Assembly: GCA_946479705.1 (NCBI GenBank)
Contig: CAMLHI010000039.1
Location: 1 to 12,111, forward strand
Direction of reading: 5' to 3'
Length of the DNA stretch: 12,111 nt
Origin: an uncultured Oxalobacteraceae bacterium
Lineage (GTDB): Bacteria > Pseudomonadota > Gammaproteobacteria > Burkholderiales > Burkholderiaceae
The notes under the pieces are model-generated. The model was not told where the DNA came from. It ran no database searches and was given only the letters and a program-made list of their open reading frames with translations. The stretch's first letter is position 1. The number at the start of each line of letters is the position of its first letter. The position numbers and the translations under genes are program-made. Shown here piece after piece: positions 5,825-12,111 of this stretch.

Positions 5825-8086
5825 TTAATCGCCTTCCTTGTCGTCCAGGTCGGTATCGACATTGCGCGCCTGCGCTTCGTACAGGCGGAAATACGCGCCT
5901 TCGCGCGCCATCAGTTCGTCGTGGCTGCCCTCCTCCATCACCACGCCGCGGTCGAGCACGACCAGGCGGTCGGCCCGGTGCAGGGTCGACAGGCGGTGCG
6001 CGATGGCGATCGTGGTGCGGCCCTGGACCAGGTTGTCGAGCGCCTTCTGGATTTCCTTTTCGGTTTCCGAGTCCACCGAGGAGGTGGCTTCGTCCATGAT
6101 CAGGATGGCCGGATCGATCAAGAGCGCGCGGGCGATCGAGATGCGCTGGCGCTCGCCGCCGGACAAGCCCTGGCCGCGCTCGCCGACCATGGAATCGTAG
6201 CCCTGCGGCAGGCGCAGGATGAATTCGTGGGCGTGGGCGGCGCGGGCGGCGGCCATGATGTCCTGGCGGCTGGCATCGGGCTTGCCGTAGGCGATGTTTT
6301 CGGCGATGGTGCCGAAGAACAGGAAGGGTTCCTGCAGCACCAGCCCGATGTTGCGGCGGTAATCGGACACGGCGAAGGAGCGGATGTCCACGCCGTCGAG
6401 CAGGATGGCGCCTTCGGAGACGTCGTAGAAGCGGCAGATCAGGTTGACCAAGGTGCTCTTGCCCGAGCCGCTGTGACCCACCAGGCCGACGAATTCGCCA
6501 GCCTTGATGTTGAGGTTGATGCCGCGGTTGACGGCCCGGTTGCCGTAGCGGAAGCCGACTTCGCGCAGGGCGATATTCCCCTCGATCTTGTCCAGCTTGA
6601 CCGGGTTGGCCGGCTCCGGCACGCTCGAAACATGATCGAGGATGTCGAAGATGCGCTTGGCGGCCGAGGCCGACTTCTGCGTGACCGAGACGATCCGGCT
6701 CATCGAATCGAGGCGGCCGTAGAAGCGCGAGCTGTAGGTGATGAACAGGGTCAGCACGCCGACCGTGATGTTGCGGCTGGCCACCAGGTGGATGCCGAAC
6801 ACCCACACCACCAGCAAGCCCAGCTCGGTCAGGAAGGACACCGTGGGCGAGAACAGCGACCAGACTTTATTCAGCTTGTCGTTGACGGCCAGGTTGTGCC
6901 TGTTGGCTTCGCGGAAGCGCAGCGCTTCGCGCGCTTCCTGGGCGAAGGCTTTCACCACGCGGATGCCGGGGATGGTATCGGCCAACACATTGGTCACCTC
7001 GCCCCAGACCCGGTCGATCTTTTCGAAGCCGGTGCGCAGGCGGTCGCGCACGATGTGGATCATCCAGGCGATGAAGGGCAGCGGCACCAGGGTAATCACG
7101 GCCAGGGTCGGATTGATCGAGCAAAGGATCACACCGGTCATGATGATCATCAGCACGTCGGACGCGAAGTCGAGCAGGTGCAGCGAGAGGAACACGCAGA
7201 TGCGGTCCGAGCCGCTGCCGATGCGCGACATCAGGTCGCCGGTGCGCTTGCCGCCGAAAAATTCCAGCGACAACTTCAGCAAGTGTTCGTAGGTGCTCGA
7301 ACGCAAGTCGGCGCCGATGCGTTCGGACACCAGCGCCAGCACATAGGTCTTGCCCCAGCCCAGCACCCAGGCCAGCACGGCCGAGCCGAGCAGGCCCGAC
7401 ATGTACATCCACACCAGATGCTGGTCGACCGGCTGGCCGTTCTGGAACGGAATCAGCACATTGTCCATCAGCGGCATGGTCAGGTAAGGCGGAATCATGT
7501 GCGCGGCGGTGCTGGCGAGCATCAGGAAAAAGCCCAGGCCCAGCTGGAAACGATACGGCCCGGCGAAACGCCACAGGCGCAGCAGGGTCCAGGTCGATGG
7601 CGGGGTGTACAGCACCTTGGTGCAGATCGGGCACTCTTCCTGGTCCGGTTCGAGCGGCGCCTTGCAGCTCGGGCAGACTTCCTGCTCGGGCACGGCCACC
7701 GGCTGGCCGCTGACGTGGCTGTGCAACTGCTCCTTGAAGCCGTCCAGCACGCGGATGGCCTGCAGGTTCTGACCCAGGGTGAAGCGCCACTCCGCCAGCA
7801 GAGCGCGCTCGTCGAGCAGCTGCAGGTGGCCGACGCCGGCGTGGTCGTGGTGCTGCAGGACCAGACCGGCGCGGAAGGGCCAGCTGTGCCACTCGCTCTC
7901 GCCCGGCGCGCGCGCCAGCAGGCGCCGTTCGGTGACCAGCACGATGCCCCGCGTAAAGCGCAATCGCGCATCCAGGTCAACCTCCACGCTGGCTAGAACG
8001 TTTTCCCCAGAAGCAAGCTTGCTTTGCGCTTCCGCAAGCCAGTGGTCGGGAAGCAGTAAGGAGGCAGTAAATTGTTCAGTTGTCAT
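5825..8086 (-). CDS. Cyanophycin metabolism-associated ABC transporter (fused membrane and ATPase domains)
   Basis: This 753-aa inner-membrane protein has the exporter layout. Residues 1-130 form a soluble region resembling a bacterial PH-like domain (TRGIVLVTERRLLAR). A zinc ribbon follows (CPSC 138-141, CPIC 152-155). A six-helix membrane domain spans roughly 180-455, with segments near 181-200, 227-250, 305-325, 326-345, 412-436 and 440-455. The ATPase domain has Walker A GHSGSGKST (537-545), Q585, signature LSGGERQ (641-647), Walker B ILIMDE (661-666) and H697, all intact, so it should hydrolyse ATP as a homodimer. The start MTTEQF was chosen by family fit; a longer frame reaching 8302 adds 72 unlikely residues, but the Shine-Dalgarno site here is poor. 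It is divergent from the cyanophycin synthetases and coupled to DUF1854. The substrate is unknown; peptide, Asp/Arg or lipid are only guesses. Confidence 0.92.
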   Translation of the reverse strand: MTTEQFTASLLLPDHWLAEAQSKLASGENVLASVEVDLDARLRFTRGIVLVTERRLLARAPGESEWHSWPFRAGLVLQHHDHAGVGHLQLLDERALLAEWRFTLGQNLQAIRVLDGFKEQLHSHVSGQPVAVPEQEVCPSCKAPLEPDQEECPICTKVLYTPPSTWTLLRLWRFAGPYRFQLGLGFFLMLASTAAHMIPPYLTMPLMDNVLIPFQNGQPVDQHLVWMYMSGLLGSAVLAWVLGWGKTYVLALVSERIGADLRSSTYEHLLKLSLEFFGGKRTGDLMSRIGSGSDRICVFLSLHLLDFASDVLMIIMTGVILCSINPTLAVITLVPLPFIAWMIHIVRDRLRTGFEKIDRVWGEVTNVLADTIPGIRVVKAFAQEAREALRFREANRHNLAVNDKLNKVWSLFSPTVSFLTELGLLVVWVFGIHLVASRNITVGVLTLFITYSSRFYGRLDSMSRIVSVTQKSASAAKRIFDILDHVSSVPEPANPVKLDKIEGNIALREVGFRYGNRAVNRGINLNIKAGEFVGLVGHSGSGKSTLVNLICRFYDVSEGAILLDGVDIRSFAVSDYRRNIGLVLQEPFLFFGTIAENIAYGKPDASRQDIMAAARAAHAHEFILRLPQGYDSMVGERGQGLSGGERQRISIARALLIDPAILIMDEATSSVDSETEKEIQKALDNLVQGRTTIAIAHRLSTLHRADRLVVLDRGVVMEEGSHDELMAREGAYFRLYEAQARNVDTDLDDKEGD

Positions 8087-8324
8087 CGTTTTGCGATTCT
8101 GGCGCGGAGCCTCGTTGCATTCAGCTTTATGGATGGAAATGATTGAGAAAATTCGGAGGAAAGCGCCAGTACCACGCGTTCGATTCGGGAATCCACACTG
8201 GCAGAAATCGGTTGAGCGCGGTAAGCTTCGTCTCAGCAAGTATACAACATGATGCGCTTCAAATAGCCGGACCAGAGTGCTTGAGCGTGCACAAGGCAGC
8301 ACCCTGTTATCAAGAAATTATTAA
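8087..8324. promoter_or_regulatory. Divergent promoter region between ABC operon and cyanophycin synthetases
   Basis: No gene is seen in these 238 bases. Plus strand: TTGAGC (8281-8286), 18-base spacer, TGTTAT (8305-8310) is a possible promoter for the first synthetase, with a start site only about 8 bases before its ATG. Minus strand: TATACT (complement of 8239-8244) is a near-consensus -10 box for the ABC gene, without a good -35. A palindrome GATTC-GG-GAATC (8182-8193) lies inside a wider inverted repeat GCCAGT/ACTGGC (8165-8170, 8197-8202) and could be an operator. The bidirectional role is inferred from gene layout; boxes were assigned by eye. Confidence 0.5.
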
Positions 8325-10505
8325 ATGACAAAGAAGAAAGACATCGGGATTGTCCGCACGACGCATCTGCGCGGTCCCAACATCTGGACCTACCGTCCCG
8401 TCATCGAGGCTGTCCTCGACATCGGCGAGCTGGAAGACTACCCCTCCAACAAACTGCCTGGCCTGTACGAGCGGCTGGTGGAATGGCTGCCCGGCCTGGT
8501 GGTGCACCGCTGCGGCGTGGGCGAGCACGGCGGCTTCCTCGAGCGCCTGCGCGAAGGCACCTGGTCCGGTCATATTCTTGAACACGTGGTCCTGGAGCTG
8601 CAAAACCTGGCCGGCATGCGCACCGGTTTCGGCAAGACCCGCTCGACCGCCGACATCGGCGTCTACAAGATGGCCTTCCGCACGCGCGACCCGCAGGTCG
8701 GCATGGCGGCGCTGGAAGCCGGGCGCGCCCTGCTGATGGCCGCGATCAACGACACGCCCTACGATCTGGCCGCCACCGTCGCGCAACTGAAAGACATGGT
8801 CGACGAGCACTGCCTGGGTCCGTCCACCGCGCACATCGTCGAAGCGGCCACCGAACGCAAGATCCCCGCCATCCGCCTGACTGACGGCAACCTGGTCCAG
8901 CTGGGCCACGGCTGCAGCCAGCGCCGCATCTGGACCGCCGAGACCGACCGCACCAGCGCCATTGCCGAGAGCATCGCCAGCGACAAGGACTTGACCAAGA
9001 CGCTGCTGCAATCGTGCGGCGTGCCGGTGCCAGAAGGCGCGCTGGTGCGCAGCGCCGAAGAGGCATGGGAAGAAGCCCAGGACATCGGCCTGCCGGTGGT
9101 GGTCAAGCCTTATGACGGCAACCACGGGCGCGGGGTTTCGCTCAACCTCATGACGCAGGACGAAGTCGAGAAGGCTTACCACCTGGCCGCGCGCAAGGGC
9201 GACAGCGAGAGCGTGCTGGTGGAGCGCTACATCACCGGCGACGAGCACCGCCTGCTGGTGGTGGGCACCCGCCTGGTGGCTGCCGCCAAGGGCGAAGCGC
9301 TGTGGGTGACCGGCGACGGCAAATCGAACATCATCGAACTGACCGATAGCCAGATCAACACCGATCCGCGCCGCGGCACCACCGAAGACACGCCGCTGAA
9401 CGCGCTCGCCCCCGAGAAAGGCGCCGAGATCATTCTGGAACTGGAACGCCAGGGCATGACCGCCTGGTCGGTACCGAAGGAAGGCCAAAGGGTACTGATT
9501 CAGCCGAACGGCAATGTGTCGGTTGACGTCACCGACCAGGTGCATCCCTCGGTCGCGCATGCGGCCGCGCTGGCCGCCCGCATCGTCGGCCTGGACATCG
9601 CCGGCATCGACCTGGTGGCGCAGGACATTTCGCGCCCGCTCGACGAGCAGCGCGCCGCCATCATCGAAGTCAATTCCAGCCCGGGCCTGCTGGCCCACAT
9701 CAAGCCGGCTTCGGGCGAGCCGCGTCCGGTGGGCAGCGCCATCATCGAGCACCTGTTCGGCGCCGGGCACGATGGCCGCATCCCGATCGTCGGCGTGACC
9801 GGCAGCCAGGGCGCCAGCCTGATCGCGCGCCTGACCGGAAGCCTGCTGCAGCTGGACGGCCGCCACACCGGCGTGGCCAGCGGCCAGGGCCTGTACCTGG
9901 ACGGGCGCAAGCTGGCCAGCAAGAGCGCCATGAACTGGGAAGACGGCCAGCGCCTGCTGATCAACCGCACCATCCAGGCGGCCGTGTTCGAAAGCGACGC
10001 GCGCATGATCCTCACCGACGGTCTGGCCTACGACAAGTGCGCGGTCGGCGTGGTGACCGACCTCGAAGGCCACGAGGCCCTGCACGAGTTCTACATCCGC
10101 GACGAAGACGCCATGGCCAATGTGGTGCGCACCCAAATCGACGTGGTGCTGCCGGGCGGCTTCGCGGTACTCAACGCCGCCAACGCGGCGGTGGCCGAGA
10201 TGGCCGAGCTGTGCGACGGCGCGGTGATTTTCTATGCCGCCGATGCGGCCAACCCGACCCTCGCCGCACACCTGGCGGTGGGCGAACGCGCGGTCACCCT
10301 GCGCAACGGTAAAATCGTGCTGTGCCACGGCGAGGCCGAAACCTTGCTGCTGTCAGTGACCTCGCTGCGTCCCGGCATGGCCAGCCACCCGGACAGCGTG
10401 CTGGCCGCGGTAGCGGCGGCATGGGCGCTGGAAGTGCCGGCCGAGATCATGTGCGCCGGTTTGCGCGCCTTCGACCCGCGCCCGAAAACGGCCGCGCACC
10501 AGTAG
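8325..10505 (+). CDS. cphA': Cyanophycin synthetase paralogue with degenerate Mur-ligase domain
   Basis: This 726-aa protein has the CphA domain order: N domain (1-160), ATP-grasp ligase (about 205-475), and Mur-ligase-like domain (about 485-726). Cyanophycin synthetase builds the Asp backbone at the ATP-grasp site and adds Arg side chains at the Mur site. The ATP-grasp motifs look functional (VVVKPYDGNHGRGV, DPRRG, IIEVNSSPGL). The Mur P-loop is lost: VTGSQGAS at 491-498 where active enzymes have VTGTNGKT, replacing the ATP-binding Lys by Ala. Other Mur positions have also drifted (ESDARM, LNAANAAV). The N domain keeps HxxEH (H83, E86, H87) within GHILEHVVLELQ, the motif of the primer-making hydrolase site described in some CphA1 enzymes. 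The start is set by the conserved LRGPNIW opening; its Shine-Dalgarno site is weak. It is probably the first gene of a cphA'-cphA operon, and may resemble cyanobacterial CphA2, a dipeptide polymeriser. Confidence 0.93.
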   Translation: MTKKKDIGIVRTTHLRGPNIWTYRPVIEAVLDIGELEDYPSNKLPGLYERLVEWLPGLVVHRCGVGEHGGFLERLREGTWSGHILEHVVLELQNLAGMRTGFGKTRSTADIGVYKMAFRTRDPQVGMAALEAGRALLMAAINDTPYDLAATVAQLKDMVDEHCLGPSTAHIVEAATERKIPAIRLTDGNLVQLGHGCSQRRIWTAETDRTSAIAESIASDKDLTKTLLQSCGVPVPEGALVRSAEEAWEEAQDIGLPVVVKPYDGNHGRGVSLNLMTQDEVEKAYHLAARKGDSESVLVERYITGDEHRLLVVGTRLVAAAKGEALWVTGDGKSNIIELTDSQINTDPRRGTTEDTPLNALAPEKGAEIILELERQGMTAWSVPKEGQRVLIQPNGNVSVDVTDQVHPSVAHAAALAARIVGLDIAGIDLVAQDISRPLDEQRAAIIEVNSSPGLLAHIKPASGEPRPVGSAIIEHLFGAGHDGRIPIVGVTGSQGASLIARLTGSLLQLDGRHTGVASGQGLYLDGRKLASKSAMNWEDGQRLLINRTIQAAVFESDARMILTDGLAYDKCAVGVVTDLEGHEALHEFYIRDEDAMANVVRTQIDVVLPGGFAVLNAANAAVAEMAELCDGAVIFYAADAANPTLAAHLAVGERAVTLRNGKIVLCHGEAETLLLSVTSLRPGMASHPDSVLAAVAAAWALEVPAEIMCAGLRAFDPRPKTAAHQ

Positions 10506-10546
10506 CAGCAGAAACAGCAGCAAGCACGTATCGATGTATCGTTACC

Positions 10547-10574
10547 GGAGACGGCGCCACAGGGCGCCGCTTCC
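10547..10574 (+). other. Intercistronic hairpin between the two synthetase genes
   Basis: CGGCGCC (10552-10558) and GGCGCCG (10563-10569) form a perfect 7-bp stem with the 4-base loop ACAG. Beyond one A-C mismatch, GGAG and TTCC add four more pairs including a G-U. No T-run follows, so full termination is unlikely. It ends 20 bases before the cphA ATG and could tune the ratio of the two synthetases through mRNA processing or ribosome access. The gap (10506-10594) also holds a CAGCAG-rich stretch and the direct repeat GTATCG (10528-10533, 10536-10541). Confidence 0.5.
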
Positions 10575-10594
10575 ACACTGAGGATTGAAGGTTT

Positions 10595-12111
10595 ATGGAA
10601 GTAACTCGCGTACGCGCCCTGCGCGGCCCCAACCTGTGGAGCCACCACACGTCGGTCGAAGCCATCGTCACCTGCACGGAAGCCGCGCGCAGCATCGGCA
10701 CCCTGCCCGACTTCGAGGTGCGGCTGCGCGCGCGCTTTCCCGGCCTGAGTCCCTTGCAGCCGACCGGCCATGACGACAATATCCCGATGGCGCACGTGCT
10801 CGAACTGGCCGCGCTGGATCTGCAGGCGCAAGCCGGCTGCCCGGTCACCTTCAGCCGCACCGCGCCCACCCCGGACCTCGACGTCTATCAGGTGGTGGTG
10901 GAGTATTCCGAGGAAGCCGTGGGCCGCCTCGCGCTCGACCTGGCCGAGCAGCTGTGCCGCGCCGCGCTGGAGGACACGCCGTTCGACCTGGGCGCCGCGC
11001 TGAACCAGCTGCGCGATCTGGACGAAGACCTGCGCCTGGGCCCGTCCACCGGCGCCATCGTGCAGGCGGCGCTGGAGCGCAACATCCCCTACCGCCGCCT
11101 GACCGCCGGCAGCCTGGTGGTATTCGGCTGGGGCAGCAAGCAGCGCAAGATCCAGGCCGCCGAGATCGACCGCACTGGCGCGATCGCCGAAGCCATCGCG
11201 CAGGACAAGGAACTGACCAAGCGCCTGCTGCACGCGGCCGGCGTGCCGGTGCCGCTCGGCCGCGTGGCCCTGGACCCGGACGACGCCTGGGCCGCGGCCC
11301 AGGAAATCGGCATGCCGGTGGTGGTCAAGCCGAAGGACGGCAACCAGGGCAAGGGCGTCACCGTCAACATCACCACCCGCGAGCAGCTCGACGCGGCCTT
11401 CGCCAGCGCGTCCGAATTCCGCGACGACATCCTGGTCGAGCGCTACCTGCCCGGTAACGACTTCCGCCTGCTCGTGATCGGCAACAAGCTGGTGGCCGCC
11501 GCGCGGCGCGATCCGCCCATCGTGGTCGGCGACGGCAAGCACACCGTGCGCGAACTGGTCGACCAGGTCAACCTCGACCCGCGCCGCGGCAACGGGCACG
11601 CCACCTCATTGACCAAAATTCGCTTCGACGACATCGCCCTGGCCAGCCTGGCCAAGCAGGGCTATGTGGCCGAATCGGTGCCGCCCAAGGGCAAGCGCGT
11701 CATCCTGCGCAACAACGCCAACCTCTCCACTGGCGGATCGGCCACCGACGTGACCGATGACGTGCATCCTGAAGTGGCGGCGCGCGCGGTGGCGGCGGCC
11801 GACATGGTCGGGCTGGACATCTGCGGCGTCGACCTGGTCTGCGACAGCGTGCTGCGCCCGATCGAAGAACAGAACGGCGGCATCGTCGAAGTGAACGCCG
11901 CGCCAGGCCTGCGCATGCACCTCTCGCCCTCGTTCGGCAAGGGCCGCGACGTCGGCGAAGCCATCGTCTCGACCCTGTTCAAGGACGGCGACGACGGCCG
12001 CATTCCCGTGGTCGCCGTCACCGGCACCAACGGCAAGACCACCACCGTGCGCCTGATCGCCCACCTGCTCACCGCATCGGGCCTGCGCACCGGCATGACC
12101 AACACCGACGG
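10595..12111 (+). CDS. cphA: Cyanophycin synthetase (3' end outside window)
   Basis: 505 full codons are open to the window edge, covering the N domain (about 1-160), ATP-grasp domain (about 205-460) and the start of the Mur-ligase domain. It should catalyse ATP-dependent polymerisation of Asp with Arg into cyanophycin granules in the cytoplasm. ATP-grasp motifs are VVVKPKDGNQGKGV, DPRRG and IVEVNAAPGLRMH. The Mur P-loop VTGTNGKTTT is intact, with K481 as the ATP-binding lysine, unlike the preceding paralogue. The N domain opens with LRGPNLW, but HxxEH has become HVLEL (67-71), so the hydrolase motif present in the other copy is broken here. The start follows AGGA and GAAGG sequences. Most of the Mur domain lies beyond the window, so its integrity past residue 505 cannot be judged. 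Confidence 0.93.
   Translation, partial: MEVTRVRALRGPNLWSHHTSVEAIVTCTEAARSIGTLPDFEVRLRARFPGLSPLQPTGHDDNIPMAHVLELAALDLQAQAGCPVTFSRTAPTPDLDVYQVVVEYSEEAVGRLALDLAEQLCRAALEDTPFDLGAALNQLRDLDEDLRLGPSTGAIVQAALERNIPYRRLTAGSLVVFGWGSKQRKIQAAEIDRTGAIAEAIAQDKELTKRLLHAAGVPVPLGRVALDPDDAWAAAQEIGMPVVVKPKDGNQGKGVTVNITTREQLDAAFASASEFRDDILVERYLPGNDFRLLVIGNKLVAAARRDPPIVVGDGKHTVRELVDQVNLDPRRGNGHATSLTKIRFDDIALASLAKQGYVAESVPPKGKRVILRNNANLSTGGSATDVTDDVHPEVAARAVAAADMVGLDICGVDLVCDSVLRPIEEQNGGIVEVNAAPGLRMHLSPSFGKGRDVGEAIVSTLFKDGDDGRIPVVAVTGTNGKTTTVRLIAHLLTASGLRTGMTNTD

Noticed and set aside
5039..7996. 985-codon open frame on the plus strand, antisense to the ABC, DUF1854 and YciI genes
   Set aside because: It spans three well-supported minus-strand genes, has a low-complexity His/Val/Gln/Asp-rich composition typical of antisense reading of GC-rich codons, and shows no family motif.
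8171..8202. tRNA T-arm-like string GTTCGATTC in the divergent region
   Set aside because: The flanking bases do not form the 5-bp T stem, and no acceptor, D or anticodon arm can be found around it.
8087..8302. Upstream ATG giving the ABC transporter 72 extra residues
   Set aside because: The extension has no transporter-like or family-like sequence and would occupy nearly all of the divergent control region.
8310..10328. 672-codon minus-strand open frame antisense to the first synthetase
   Set aside because: The synthetase is unmistakable; the antisense product again has the His/Gln/Ala/Val-rich shadow composition.
9795..10505. Idea that the first synthetase is a pseudogene
   Set aside because: The 726-codon frame is unbroken, ATP-grasp and HxxEH motifs are conserved, and codon use matches its neighbours, so it appears to be under selection despite the dead P-loop.

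Overview
The window looks like a chromosomal segment of a high-GC beta-proteobacterium, most likely Oxalobacteraceae (Massilia/Duganella/Janthinobacterium relatives). This is judged from codon use and from the gene combination: a cyanophycin-associated ABC transporter plus DUF1854 protein divergent from two cyanophycin synthetases. The placement is inference; no rRNA or other marker gene is present.

Left part (1-4790, all minus strand): a sugar-acid catabolic cluster for non-phosphorylative pentose breakdown, most simply L-arabinose. In transcription order it runs aldose 1-epimerase (galM, GTG start), SMP-30 family lactonase (start overlaps the galM stop as TAATG), a strong intrinsic terminator, a candidate promoter, an IlvD/Edd family sugar-acid dehydratase of the L-arabinonate dehydratase type, and an FAH-family AraD1/GguC-like protein that leaves the window at base 1. 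Together these would interconvert sugar anomers, open the aldonolactone, dehydrate the aldonate, and process the 2-keto-3-deoxy acid.

Middle part (5042-8086, minus strand): a compact operon of an unusual ABC exporter-type protein (PH-like N-terminus, zinc ribbon, six-helix membrane domain, ATPase), a DUF1854 protein whose ATG directly follows the exporter stop, and a small YciI-like protein 15 bases further on.

Right part (8325-12111, plus strand): two tandem cyanophycin synthetase paralogues, divergent from the ABC operon across a 238-base intergenic region. The first is complete (726 aa), has an intact HxxEH motif in its N domain, but has lost the Mur-ligase P-loop (GSQGAS in place of GTNGKT). 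The second is cut by the window end, has an intact P-loop (GTNGKTTT), but has lost the HxxEH motif (HVLEL). This reciprocal loss is the most interesting observation here. It suggests the two proteins divide labour in making the Asp/Arg storage polymer cyanophycin, possibly as a complex, with the ABC/DUF1854 pair as conserved but functionally unassigned partners.

No tRNA, rRNA, CRISPR array, insertion sequence or prophage was seen. The long open frames antisense to the real genes are by-products of high-GC coding sequence.
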